A stretch of 64,000 bases of DNA from Roseateles sp. (GCA_019232985.1 JAFAMW010000048.1:62001-126000), one strand, 5' to 3'. Shown: positions 45,789 to 55,148, counted from the first letter of the stretch. Numbers and translations: made by a program. Notes: generated by a model not told the origin, from the sequence alone.

Positions 45789-46310
45789 TCAGGGAGTGTC
45801 CTTGTAGCGGACACCTTCGAGTTGCAGCAGAAAGCGCTTGCGGGGCAGGCCGCCGTCGTAACCGGTCAGTGCCAGCGTCTGGCCCAGCACGCGATGGCAG
45901 GGAATCAGGATGGAAATCGGATTGCGGCCCACGGCGACGCCGACGGCGCGCTGGGCGTTGGGACGGCCCAGGTGATTCGCGATCTGTCCGTAGCTGCAAT
46001 GGCCGCCATCGGGAATGCTGCGCAGCGCCTGCCAGACGGCGCGCTGGAATTCCGTGCCCTGCGGCGCCATGGGCAGGTCGCGCGGCAGGCCCTGGCCTTT
46101 GAAGTAAGCGCCCAGCGCGGCGCGGGTTTGGTCGAAAAGTTCGTCATCCTCATGGACGGGCGCCGCGAGCGTGCCCGGATGGTGGCGTTGGTCATCGAAC
46201 CATAAGCCGCAAAGGCCTTGCGCGTTCCGGGCCATCATCATGGGCCCCAGGGGCGTGTGGACATGCGCTTGGCAAATTGCGTCGTTCATAGGGGTGTGAG
46301 GCATGTTCAT
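45789..46310 (-). CDS. ogt: Methylated-DNA--[protein]-cysteine S-methyltransferase
   Basis: Suicide repair of O6-methylguanine. The 173-residue protein has the acceptor cysteine C138 in ISILIPCHRVLG and the HTH-type DNA-binding segment GHCSYGQIANHLGRPNAQRAVG. Its ATG overlaps the stop of the Ada-AlkA fusion, so both form one transcriptional unit. Confidence 0.93.
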   Translation of the reverse strand: MNMPHTPMNDAICQAHVHTPLGPMMMARNAQGLCGLWFDDQRHHPGTLAAPVHEDDELFDQTRAALGAYFKGQGLPRDLPMAPQGTEFQRAVWQALRSIPDGGHCSYGQIANHLGRPNAQRAVGVAVGRNPISILIPCHRVLGQTLALTGYDGGLPRKRFLLQLEGVRYKDTP

Positions 46311-47869
46311 GATGTTTGCGCCAGGGCCTGGCGCCAGAGCTGCAGCACCGCGTAGCTGCGATAAGGGCGAAAAGACTCGGCCATCCGGGCCACCTGTCCG
46401 GGCGGACTCTTCTGGCCGGGCGGACTGAGCTGCTTTTGCAGCACCACGTCGCCAGGCGGGAACAGATCGGGCCAGCTCCAGCCCCGCATCAGCATGTACT
46501 GCGCCGTCCAGGGCCCCAGCCCCGGCAGGGACTGCAATTCTGCCAGCGCCTCGTCAACCTTGCCCTGGCCTTGCGGCTCAAGCTGGGCGTACTGCAAGGT
46601 GGGCCAGCGACGGGCAATGGCGCGCAGGCATTCGGCCCGCTGGCGGATGATGCCGAGTTCGGCAATGTCTTCCACCCTTGCGTCAGCCACGCGTGCCGGA
46701 CTGGGGAACAGGAGCGCCACGCCTTCGGGCCTGATTTCCCGGGTCTCCAGCGGTTCGCCAAAGCGGCAGACGAAACGGGTCGACAGCGTCCGCGCTGCCG
46801 CCACGGTGACCTGCTGGCCCAGCACGGCACGGACCGCGAGCTCGAAGCGGTCGGTGCAACCCGGCAGGCGCAAGCCCACGGTCGGTGCGGCCAAAGACGC
46901 CAGGCTCAGGGCAATGGCCTCGGGCTCAGCGTCCAGGTCCAGCCAGCGGCGTACCAAGGGCAGGACTTGCGCGATCGCGGGCCAGAGGCTGTCCGACAGC
47001 GTCAGGTGCATCTGCGCCTTGCCCAGCGGAAAGTGCGCGCGGATCCAACCCTGGCGCACTTGCGGGCCTGTCGCCACGGCCAGGCTGCGCGACACTGTGA
47101 GCGTCTGCAGATCCACCGCCTCCACGCCCGGGATGGCGCGGGCGGCAAAGAACTCCAGCAAGGCTTGCGCGTTCAGCGGCGGGCGGTAATCGAGGCGCAA
47201 GGTCTGTTGCTCAGGCTGCTTGGCTGAAGAGGCAGTGGGGTGGGTTTCCTTCATGGCCCTGAGGCGGGTGGGGGGCATTCGGTACTGGTGCAGGAACGCG
47301 TCGTTGAAGCGCCGCAGGCTCTTGAAACCCGACGCCAGGGCAATGTCCAGCACCGGCCGCGTGGTGTCAGTCAGCAGGGCCTTGGCCAGCAGGAGGCGCT
47401 GGGTCTGCAGATAGTGCAGCGGCGACACGCCGAACGTGGCGGCGAAGATGCGGCGCAAATGGCGGCTGCTGATGCCCAGGCGGGCCGCCACGGACTCCGT
47501 CACGGCGCACTCGGGCCTTGACGCGTCGTCGGATTCCGCTATATGGGCCGTCAGCGCGCAGGCGGCCTGGTGCGCGAGCTGGCCGGACGCATCCATGGTG
47601 CTCCAGACCGGCTGGGTGGCGCGCGGCGCCAGTTCGGGCCGGCATTTCATGCAGGGCCTGTAGCCCGCGTTTTCAGCCTGGCTGGCGTTGAGAAAGAACG
47701 AGCAGTTCTCGCGTTTGGGCGTGCGCACGCGGCAGATGGGGCGGCAGTAGATGCCCGTCGAGCTGACGCCCACGAACCAGTGCCCGTCGAAGCGCGAGTC
47801 GCGTGCGCGCAAGGCGGGGTAGCAATGGTCGGCGTCGAGCGGGGTGACGAGGGCGTGGGCGGAAGGCAT
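46307..47869 (-). CDS. Ada-AlkA fusion: methyl-sensing AraC-type regulator with 3-methyladenine DNA glycosylase II
   Basis: A 520-residue fusion. The N-terminal Ada zinc/methyl-acceptor domain has C42, C46, C73 and C76 (acceptor C42 in GIYCRPICRVR). An AraC-type HTH follows (about 120-210, with GFKSLRRFNDAF). From about 225 is an AlkA glycosylase with the HhH LPGLGPWTAQYMLMRG and the catalytic aspartate region FPPGDVVLQKQL. Methyl phosphotriester transfer to C42 should switch on transcription, as in E. coli Ada. The separate methyltransferase domain of E. coli Ada is supplied by the overlapping ogt gene. Confidence 0.92.
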   Translation of the reverse strand: MPSAHALVTPLDADHCYPALRARDSRFDGHWFVGVSSTGIYCRPICRVRTPKRENCSFFLNASQAENAGYRPCMKCRPELAPRATQPVWSTMDASGQLAHQAACALTAHIAESDDASRPECAVTESVAARLGISSRHLRRIFAATFGVSPLHYLQTQRLLLAKALLTDTTRPVLDIALASGFKSLRRFNDAFLHQYRMPPTRLRAMKETHPTASSAKQPEQQTLRLDYRPPLNAQALLEFFAARAIPGVEAVDLQTLTVSRSLAVATGPQVRQGWIRAHFPLGKAQMHLTLSDSLWPAIAQVLPLVRRWLDLDAEPEAIALSLASLAAPTVGLRLPGCTDRFELAVRAVLGQQVTVAAARTLSTRFVCRFGEPLETREIRPEGVALLFPSPARVADARVEDIAELGIIRQRAECLRAIARRWPTLQYAQLEPQGQGKVDEALAELQSLPGLGPWTAQYMLMRGWSWPDLFPPGDVVLQKQLSPPGQKSPPGQVARMAESFRPYRSYAVLQLWRQALAQTS

Positions 47870-48089
47870 GCCTGAATCATAGGTTGGCAGCCCAAGCCGG
47901 CTGGCCGGATTCGGACATATCCCTGATCATGGATGTCAAGCTACAGCTAGTTCGGGGGCGGGAGCTGACCGGCAGGTATTGAGCGATCCCCCAGGAGAGC
48001 TCTGGCACGACGAACAGCATCTTCAAGCTTGAAGTGCGCTCCAATGTCAAGCCTGTTTCAAATCCGGTAGCCACGAGGACCTCGACGCC

Positions 48090-48292
48090 ATGCGAATCGG
48101 ACAGCTATGCGCCGCCACCGGCATCAGCCGGGGGACACCTTGCGCTTCTACGAGAAGCGCGGACTGCTGGTGTCCCGCAGGCTGGATAACGGTTATCGGG
48201 ACTATCCGCCCGATGTCATCGATTGGCTCAGGTACTTGCGCACGGTGCAGGCGCTGGGAAGCGATGCGCCAAGGCTAGGGCTACAGGGGCGT
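48090..48292 (+). pseudogene. MerR-family regulator remnant (frameshifted, truncated)
   Basis: The start MRIGQLCAATGISR (with GAGGA upstream) is a MerR N-terminus. At a G-run near 48131 the frame shifts by two extra G, and the expected continuation GDTLRFYEKRGLLVSRRLDN and GYRDYPPDVIDWLRYLRTVQALG appears in another frame (48107 frame). Homology stops after about 65 residues, before the effector domain. The second frame happens to run open into the next gene. The rest of the gap (47870-48089) holds only a doubtful short ORF. Confidence 0.75.
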
Positions 48293-48373
48293 CCGAGATG
48301 CCTACAATCGCCCCCGGCAACACGATCTCAATTCGTCGCAGCATGCCGCTGCATTAACGCTCTCAGGGAAACC

Positions 48374-49762
48374 ATGCAAGTTCACGCATCCATTTTCAAG
48401 GCCTATGACATCCGTGGCGTGGTCGGACAGACCTTGAACGAAGAGTTGGCCGAGCACCTGGGCCGCGCGTTCGGCACCGAGGCCGTGAAACTCGGCGAAA
48501 AGGCCGTGGCGGTCGGGCGCGACGGACGGCTTTCGGGTCCGGGCCTGGTGGCAGCCCTGATCCGCGGACTGCAATCGACCGGACTGGACGTCGTGGACAT
48601 CGGCGCGGTGACCACGCCCATGCTGTATTACGTGGCGGCGACGCGCGGGCGGCACGGCTGCAACTCTGGCATCCAGGTCACGGGCAGCCACAATCCCAAG
48701 GACTACAACGGCTTCAAGATGGTGCTCAAGGGCGCCGCCGTCTACGGCGAGCAGATCCAGGGCCTGCGCCGCCGCATCGAGGCCGAAGACTACGTGAGCC
48801 GCAAGGGCCGCGTGGGCCACATGGACATCGTGGCCGAGTACACGCACCGCATCGTGTCGGACTGCAGATTAGCCCGGCCCATGAAGATCGTGGTCGACTC
48901 CGGCAACGGCATTCCGGGGGCGACGGCGCCAGCCATCCTGCGCGCACTGGGTTGCGAGGTGGTCGACATCTACTCCAAGGTCGACGGCGATTTCCCCAAC
49001 CACCATCCCGATCCTTCGCGGCCAGAGAACCTGGAAGACCTCAAGCGCATCGTGCACGCCTGCGACGCCGAGCTGGGCCTGGCCTTCGACGGCGACGGCG
49101 ACCGGCTGGGCATTGTCACCAAGGACGGCGAGATGATCATGCCGGACCGCCAGATCATGCTGATCGCCAAGGACATCCTGGCGCGCCAGCCCGGCGCCCA
49201 GATCATCTTCGACGTCAAGTGCACGCAGCGCCTGGCGCCCTGGATCCGCGAACACGGCGGCAAGCCGCTGATGTGGATGACCGGCCATTCGCTGGCCAAG
49301 GCCAAGCTCAAGGAGACCGGTGCGCCGCTGGCTGGCGAACTGTCGGGCCACATCTTCTTTGCGGAGCGCTGGTACGGCTTCGACGACGCCATGTACACGG
49401 CCGCGCGCATGCTCGAGATTCTCTCGCGCGTGGCCGACCCGAGCACCTTGCTCAAGAGCCTGCCCACCAGCTTCAACACGCCCGAGCTGAACGTGCCCTG
49501 CGCCGAAGGCGAGCACCATGCCGTGGTCAAGAAGCTGCTGGAAGTGGCCGAGTTCCCGACTGCCAAGGAGTTGGTGACCATCGACGGCCTGCGCGTCGAG
49601 TACGACGACGGTTTCGGCCTGGTGCGCGCGTCCAACACCACGCCAGTGCTGGTGCTGCGCTTCGAAGGCCATACGCCGCAGGCGCTGGAGCGCATCCAGA
49701 GTGAAGTGCTGGCACAGCTCAAGCGCGTCAAGCCGGATGCCACCTTTGCCGCCGGTCACTGA
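48374..49762 (+). CDS. algC: Phosphomannomutase/phosphoglucomutase
   Basis: Interconverts hexose 1- and 6-phosphates for LPS and exopolysaccharide precursors. The ATG at 48374 (AGGGAA upstream) gives 462 residues, the length of Pseudomonas AlgC. The phospho-serine is S105 in VTGSHNPKDYNGFK, metal-binding AFDGDGDRLG is near 237-246, sugar-binding GELSGHIFF and phosphate-binding RASNTTPVLVLR follow. A longer in-frame reading to 48107 is only the merR remnant. Confidence 0.92.
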   Translation: MQVHASIFKAYDIRGVVGQTLNEELAEHLGRAFGTEAVKLGEKAVAVGRDGRLSGPGLVAALIRGLQSTGLDVVDIGAVTTPMLYYVAATRGRHGCNSGIQVTGSHNPKDYNGFKMVLKGAAVYGEQIQGLRRRIEAEDYVSRKGRVGHMDIVAEYTHRIVSDCRLARPMKIVVDSGNGIPGATAPAILRALGCEVVDIYSKVDGDFPNHHPDPSRPENLEDLKRIVHACDAELGLAFDGDGDRLGIVTKDGEMIMPDRQIMLIAKDILARQPGAQIIFDVKCTQRLAPWIREHGGKPLMWMTGHSLAKAKLKETGAPLAGELSGHIFFAERWYGFDDAMYTAARMLEILSRVADPSTLLKSLPTSFNTPELNVPCAEGEHHAVVKKLLEVAEFPTAKELVTIDGLRVEYDDGFGLVRASNTTPVLVLRFEGHTPQALERIQSEVLAQLKRVKPDATFAAGH

Positions 49763-49797
49763 GTCCATCCAGAGCCGGTTTGAGGTCTGAACCGCAG

Positions 49798-51177
49798 ATG
49801 CATCCCAAGCCAGGTCGCCCAGGTCGGGTCCTCAGGCCCGAGTCGCCGAGAGAGTGGCTGGCGCGGCAGTTCTTCAGCCTGCTGATCCGGCTCGTCACGC
49901 CGCTGTATTTCGTCAAGCTGTGGCGACGAGGGCGGGCGGAGCCCCTGTACCGGCAGTTTTGGGCCGAACGGCTGGCCTTGTCCGCGGCAGCCGAGCCCGA
50001 CGCGCTCGGTGCCGTCTGGGTTCATGCGGTCTCGCTGGGTGAAACGCGAGCCGCCGAAGCCCTGGTGCGGGAGCTGCGCCGCCTGAATCCTGCGATGCGC
50101 TTGCTACTGACGCATTCCACCGCGACGGGACGCGAAGCCGGCAAGGCCTTGCTGCGGGCGGGCGACCGGCAGGCCTGGCTGCCTTTCGACACGCCGGGGG
50201 CGGTGCGACGTTTCCTGCGCCGTCATCGGCCTGCGATCGGCGTCCTGATGGAAACCGAGATCTGGCCCAATCTGCTGTGGGCTGCCGAGCGCGCGGGCGT
50301 GCCCATGGTGTTGGCCAATGCACGCTTGTCGGAACGAAGCGCTCGCAGGGGGCACCGGCTCGCCGCCTTGCTGGGGCCTGCGGTTGAGCGCATCGCCCTG
50401 GCGCTGGCGCAAACCCGGGCCGACGCGGAGCGCTTGCGTGACACCGGCTTGGCGCGGGTGGAGGTCTGCGGCAATCTCAAATTCGACCTGCAACCTGCCG
50501 CGAACCTGCTGGCCCAAGGGCAGGCCTGGCGTTTGCGCCTGAACCGGGCTCAAGGCCTGCGCAGCGTCATCCTGGCCGCGGTGACGCGCGAAGGCGAAGA
50601 AACCCTGCTGCTGGACGCATGGACGGCGCTGCGCGAGCAGTTTGCTTCGCAGAACCACGCGCCCTTGCTGGTGGTCGTGCCGCGCCATCCGCAGCGTTTC
50701 GACGAAGTTGCGGCCCTGGTCGAGGCGCGTGGGTTGAGCCTTGCGCGTCGCAGCAGTTGGAAGACGGTGGAGGGCGACGCGCCGTCCCAGTCTGCCTGCG
50801 CTGCCGAGGTCTGGCTGGGCGACAGCATGCGCGAGATGCCGCTGTACTACGCCATGGCGGACCTGGCCTTGCTGGGCGGCAGCTTCGCGCCCCTGGGCGG
50901 CCAGAACCTAATCGAGGCGGCGGCCTGCGCCTGCCCGGTGTTGATGGGCCCGCACACCTTCAATTTCGCCGAGGCGGCGCGGCTGGCCGAGCAGAGCGGT
51001 GCGGCGCAGCGCGTTGCCGATCTAGCCGAGGCCTTGCAACGCGCCCGGGCCTTGCTGGATGATCCGGTCACCTTGGCCCTGGCACGGCAACACGCCGAGG
51101 CCTTTGCCGCCGCCCACCGCGGCGCGGGCGAGCGCATGGCGCGGGCCATCCAAGGGGTGCTGCTGGCGCGGGGCTGA
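49798..51177 (+). CDS. waaA: 3-deoxy-D-manno-octulosonic acid (Kdo) transferase
   Basis: Adds Kdo to lipid A at the inner membrane. From the ATG at 49798 it has 459 residues, including about 25 extra N-terminal residues. An N-terminal hydrophobic segment (FFSLLIRLVTPLYFVKLWRRG) is followed by the GT-B fold with WVHAVSLGETRAAEAL (catalytic Glu region), METEIWPNLL and the late FAPLGGQNLIEAAACACPVL loop. It follows algC by 35 bases. Confidence 0.93.
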   Translation: MHPKPGRPGRVLRPESPREWLARQFFSLLIRLVTPLYFVKLWRRGRAEPLYRQFWAERLALSAAAEPDALGAVWVHAVSLGETRAAEALVRELRRLNPAMRLLLTHSTATGREAGKALLRAGDRQAWLPFDTPGAVRRFLRRHRPAIGVLMETEIWPNLLWAAERAGVPMVLANARLSERSARRGHRLAALLGPAVERIALALAQTRADAERLRDTGLARVEVCGNLKFDLQPAANLLAQGQAWRLRLNRAQGLRSVILAAVTREGEETLLLDAWTALREQFASQNHAPLLVVVPRHPQRFDEVAALVEARGLSLARRSSWKTVEGDAPSQSACAAEVWLGDSMREMPLYYAMADLALLGGSFAPLGGQNLIEAAACACPVLMGPHTFNFAEAARLAEQSGAAQRVADLAEALQRARALLDDPVTLALARQHAEAFAAAHRGAGERMARAIQGVLLARG

Positions 51178-51178
51178 T

Positions 51179-52270
51179 TCAGGCCGTCACGCGAAGTCTG
51201 CTGGGGTCCTGATCATCCTGGCGCGCCAGCACCCGGCCGACGACGGCCGCGCTGCCAAAGCCATGGCGGGCCAGTACGGCCAGTGCGGCGTCCGCGGTGT
51301 CAGGCGAGCAGGAGAGCAGCAGGCCGCCGCTGGTTTGCGGATCGGTCAGTAGGGCTTGTTCGAAAACGCCAAAGCGTTCGGGCAGGATCACATCGTGCCC
51401 GTAGCTGTCCCAGTTCCGCGCCGAAGCACCGGTGACGCAGCCTTGCGCCGCGAATTCGCGAGCGCCGGGCAGGACGGGTGTCGCCGACCAGTCCAACTGC
51501 ACGTCGCAATGGGAGCCGCGTGCCAGCTCAAGCGCATGGCCGGCCAGGCCGAATCCGGTCACGTCGGTGAGGGCGTGCACGCCGTCCAGCGCGGCCAGCT
51601 CAGGGCCTGGGGTGTTCAAGCGCGTGGCGGTCTCGACCATGAGGGCGTAGCCCTGGGCATCGAGTTTTTCCTTCTTCAGCGCGGCCGAAAAGATGCCGAC
51701 CCCCAGGGGCTTGCCCAGGATCAGCAGGTCGCCGGCTCGCGCGTCGGCATTGCGCTTCACGCGCCTGGGGTGCACCAGGCCCAGCACCACCAGGCCGTAG
51801 ATGGGCTCGACCGAATCGATGGTGTGGCCGCCGGCAATGGGAATGCCCGCGGCTGTGCAGACCGATTGCCCGCCCGCCAGGATCTGGCCAATGGTCTCTG
51901 ACGGCAGCACCTTGACCGGCATGCCCACCAGGGCCAGGGCCATGATGGGGCGCCCGCCCATGGCGTAGACATCGCTGATGGCGTTGGTGGCGGCGATCCG
52001 GCCGAAATCGAAGGGATCGTCGACGATGGGCATGAAGAAATCGGTCGTGGCCACCAGGGCCTGCTCGTCGTTGAGCTGGTAGACCGCCGCATCGTCCGAG
52101 GTCTCCAGACCCACCAGCAGTTGGGGCGGCACGATGCCGGATTGGCCCGCGTGGCGCAGGATGTCGGCCAGCACGGCCGGTGCGATCTTGCAGCCGCAAC
52201 CGCCGCCGTGCGAGAGCGAGGTCAGGCGCGGGGCGGGCGTGGTGGAAGCGTCGGTCGCGGGATCAGGCAT
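51179..52270 (-). CDS. selD: Selenide, water dikinase (selenophosphate synthase)
   Basis: Makes selenophosphate from selenide and ATP. From the ATG at 52270 the protein has 363 residues. The catalytic loop GGGCGCKIAP gives C25 and K28 (the E. coli C17/K20 pair), so the enzyme uses Cys, not selenocysteine. It overlaps the upstream ATPase gene by eight bases. No selA, selB or mnmH is in the window, so the selenium use (selenocysteine or selenouridine) is unknown. Confidence 0.94.
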   Translation of the reverse strand: MPDPATDASTTPAPRLTSLSHGGGCGCKIAPAVLADILRHAGQSGIVPPQLLVGLETSDDAAVYQLNDEQALVATTDFFMPIVDDPFDFGRIAATNAISDVYAMGGRPIMALALVGMPVKVLPSETIGQILAGGQSVCTAAGIPIAGGHTIDSVEPIYGLVVLGLVHPRRVKRNADARAGDLLILGKPLGVGIFSAALKKEKLDAQGYALMVETATRLNTPGPELAALDGVHALTDVTGFGLAGHALELARGSHCDVQLDWSATPVLPGAREFAAQGCVTGASARNWDSYGHDVILPERFGVFEQALLTDPQTSGGLLLSCSPDTADAALAVLARHGFGSAAVVGRVLARQDDQDPSRLRVTA

Positions 52271-54785
52271 TGCTGGTGGCACGCACTTCGGCCGTGTTGG
52301 TGATGCCTTGCAGGATTTTCTCGATGCCATCCTGGCGCAGCGTGCGCATGCCTTCGTGCAGCGCGCATTGCTGGATTTCCTCGGCGCGCGAGCCGGACTG
52401 AATCAGGCGCCGCACATCCTTGCTGACGGTCAGCAGCTCGTGCAGGCCCGCGCGGCCTTTGTAGCCGGTGTTTTCACACTTGCCGCAGCCGGGGCTGTGG
52501 TACTGCTGCAAACGGCCATCCACGCCGTAGTCCTTGATCCAGCGCTTGAGCAGGTCCGCGCGGTCGGGACGATGTTCATGGCCGAACACATGCAGGTAGT
52601 CGTCCAGCCATTCCTGGATCTGCGCGTCGCCGGCCGGCGCGTTGGTCCGGCAGCTCGGGCACAGGCGGCGCACCAGCCGCTGCGCCAGCACGGCCAACAG
52701 CGAATCGGCGAAGTTGAAGGGGTCCATGCCCATGTCGAGCAGGCGGGTCACGGTTTCCGGCGCGCTGTTGGTGTGCAGGGTGGAGAGCACCAAGTGGCCC
52801 GTGAGCGAGGCTTCGACAGCGATCTGCGCGGTTTCCTGGTCGCGGATTTCGCCGACCATGATCACGTCCGGATCGGCGCGCAGGAAGGCGCGCAGGGCCT
52901 TGGCAAAGGTCCAGTCGATCTTGGGGTTGACCTGCACCTGGCGCAGGCCCGCCTGGGTGATTTCAACCGGATCCTCGGCGGTCCAGATCTTGCGGTCCGG
53001 GGTGTTGATCTTGCCCAGCACCGAGTGCAGGGTGGTGGTCTTGCCGGAACCGGTGGGGCCGACGCAAAGCACCATGCCGTAGGGCCTGTTGATCGCAAGC
53101 TCCAGCCGCTCCTTGTTTTCGGGCGACAGGCCCAGCTTTTCCATGGCGATGGGCTTGGCCGAGGCCAGCAGGCGCATCACCACGTCTTCCAGGCCGTTGT
53201 TGGTCGGGATGGTGGCGACCCGCAGTTCGAGTTTGTGCTGAGCAGAGAAGCGCGAGAAATTGATCTTGCCGTCCTGCGGCTTGCGGCGCTCGGAAATGTC
53301 GAGGTCGCACATGATCTTGATGCGCGCGATCAGGGCGCTACGGTAGGTGTGCGGCAGCTCCAGGTAGGGGTGCATCACGCCGTCGCGGCGGAAGCGGATC
53401 TTGAGCTTTTCCCGGCCCGGCAGGGTCTCGATATGGATGTCGGACACACCCTGGTTGTAGGCCTCGATGATCATGGTGTTGATCAGCCGGACCAGCGAGT
53501 TGTCGGACTGCTCGATCGGCTTGTCGTCGTCGCGCTCGGTCTGCTCGCGCTCCAGCGTCTGGATCAGCGAATCGGCATTGTCGGGCTCCGCACTGCTCGC
53601 CAGGCCCGGCAAGGCCAAGTCCCTCGGGCCGAGCATGTCGATGCCAAAGCGCTCGTAGGTGCCCGGCAGTATCAGCTGGATCGTGCCAACCTTGGTCAGC
53701 GCCGGCACGACCTTGAGCTGGGTGATGAACTCGATCTCGTCCAGCGCGTCGCGGCGGGTCGGATCTTCCATCACCACGATCAGGCGGCCGTCGCGGATCA
53801 CCAGGGGCAGGACTTCCAGGCGCGCGGCCACCGAGAAGGGCAGCTTGCGCACGGCGTCCTGCTCGACCGGAAACTGATCGATATCGACCAGCGGGTAGCC
53901 CATCTTGCGGGCCAGCGCGGACTGCAGTTGCTGGCGCGTCACCACGCCGCGCCGCACCAGCAATTCACCGAGCGGAATTGAACGGTCCAGCCGTTGCTGC
54001 TCGAGCGCTTCGTCGAGCTGTTTTTGCGTGATCAGTTCCAGGGCCAGCAGCGCCTCGCCGATGCGCACCATGGGCATCTTGGCCTGCTGGTCGATGGCCT
54101 GCAGCAATTGATCGGCGCTGACGATCTGCTTGGACAGCAGGATATCTCCCACGCGCCGCGAGCGGATGTTGTTCTGCTCCTGCGCGGCGGACTCGATATC
54201 GTCGGGCGTCGCCACGTGCTCGCGCAACAGGACCTCGCCGATGCGCTCGCCCAATTCAGCGTGGTCGATCGAGTCCTTGGGAATGAAGACGCAGCGCACC
54301 GAATCGTTTTGCTCGCTGACGGGTATGAACAGGAACATGCCATGTTCATCCTCGTGGTGCCCGATCGTGATGCCCTTGAGTTCGCCGCCCGACTGGAACG
54401 TGATGTGAAACGGCGTACGCGGCCGGTTGTCCAGCGAAAGCGTGACGCCGGGGTCCTCGGCCATGCGCGGCGCCGCTGGAATGACGCGCATCATCTTGAG
54501 CGCGCGGAATTGGCTGAATTTGATCGGAATGGCGTTGCGCGCCGGCGGCACCATGATGAGCGCCACGTGCTCCTGCATGTCGATTTTGATCAACTGCCCG
54601 GAGCTGCGCGTGTTGTTCTGCCCGAGTATTTCGCAGGCCTCGGGCCCGCGTTGAGGCTGAGCCACGGGGTAGGCCGCAAATGCCGGCGTGGGCCAGACGA
54701 ATCCGTCTTCTGCCGCCTCACCGGTCCCCTTGCCCGGCACGGGCTTGGCGGGTGGGCGTTCAAGAGGCATGGAAATATCTGGCAT
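52263..54785 (-). CDS. GspE/PilB-family ATPase with four MshEN-like N-terminal repeats
   Basis: An 840-residue secretion/pilus-assembly ATPase. Residues ~65-170 form an uncharacterised domain. Four 30-residue repeats follow, starting at exactly 181 (RIGEVLL), 211 (RVGDILL), 241 (RIGEALL) and 271 (PLGELLV), then the rest of an MshEN/T2SSE N-domain, and from ~430 the ATPase core: Walker A GPTGSGKTTT, EDPVEITQAGLRQVQ, GEIRDQETAQIA, and zinc cysteines CPSC ... CGKC. MshEN domains of this family bind cyclic di-GMP. No other gsp or pil assembly genes adjoin, so the partner machine is unknown. AAGGA before the ATG supports the start. Confidence 0.88.
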   Translation of the reverse strand: MPDISMPLERPPAKPVPGKGTGEAAEDGFVWPTPAFAAYPVAQPQRGPEACEILGQNNTRSSGQLIKIDMQEHVALIMVPPARNAIPIKFSQFRALKMMRVIPAAPRMAEDPGVTLSLDNRPRTPFHITFQSGGELKGITIGHHEDEHGMFLFIPVSEQNDSVRCVFIPKDSIDHAELGERIGEVLLREHVATPDDIESAAQEQNNIRSRRVGDILLSKQIVSADQLLQAIDQQAKMPMVRIGEALLALELITQKQLDEALEQQRLDRSIPLGELLVRRGVVTRQQLQSALARKMGYPLVDIDQFPVEQDAVRKLPFSVAARLEVLPLVIRDGRLIVVMEDPTRRDALDEIEFITQLKVVPALTKVGTIQLILPGTYERFGIDMLGPRDLALPGLASSAEPDNADSLIQTLEREQTERDDDKPIEQSDNSLVRLINTMIIEAYNQGVSDIHIETLPGREKLKIRFRRDGVMHPYLELPHTYRSALIARIKIMCDLDISERRKPQDGKINFSRFSAQHKLELRVATIPTNNGLEDVVMRLLASAKPIAMEKLGLSPENKERLELAINRPYGMVLCVGPTGSGKTTTLHSVLGKINTPDRKIWTAEDPVEITQAGLRQVQVNPKIDWTFAKALRAFLRADPDVIMVGEIRDQETAQIAVEASLTGHLVLSTLHTNSAPETVTRLLDMGMDPFNFADSLLAVLAQRLVRRLCPSCRTNAPAGDAQIQEWLDDYLHVFGHEHRPDRADLLKRWIKDYGVDGRLQQYHSPGCGKCENTGYKGRAGLHELLTVSKDVRRLIQSGSRAEEIQQCALHEGMRTLRQDGIEKILQGITNTAEVRATSNA

Positions 54786-54940
54786 TCAGTCATTCCTTCA
54801 GGGCAATCGTACGGCGCAAGCATTCATTTGTTCGCATTTCGCATGCTAGCGCTTCCCGGTGTAATTTTCCCCGGGGAAAGCGCTTGAACCATTGAAATCT
54901 CTTGTCGAATCGCCGCTGGACGCCGAAGGTTTGGCCTGGC

Positions 54941-55135
54941 TCAAGACTCCTGGCTGTAATGGCGCCAAGCCTGCGTGGCCTCGCGCATCAGGCGTACCTG
55001 CTGCTGAAACCTGGGGCAGGTGGCGCAGATGTGCATGTGAATGCGCACGGCCAGGCGTTCGACCCAGGGCAAATGGCGGTCTTCAGCTTCCAACACCAAG
55101 CGCGTGACCTGCTTGCAATTGCGTTTCAAAAACAT
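54941..55135 (-). CDS. Small ZAS-type anti-sigma factor
   Basis: A 64-residue protein with the zinc anti-sigma signature H-x3-C-x2-C (HMHICATC). It has no membrane helix, so it would be a soluble anti-sigma. The gene lies directly after the ECF sigma gene; from the ATG at 55135 the gap is 13 bases. A longer start at 55186 would overlap the sigma gene. No gene is seen in 54786-54940. Confidence 0.78.
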   Translation of the reverse strand: MFLKRNCKQVTRLVLEAEDRHLPWVERLAVRIHMHICATCPRFQQQVRLMREATQAWRHYSQES

Positions 55136-55148
55136 GATTCGGGCTCGT

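Noticed and set aside
47877..48074. Short minus-strand ORF of 65 residues between the Ada-AlkA gene and the merR remnant
   Set aside because: No recognisable motif, no ribosome-binding site and no conserved neighbour; probably chance.
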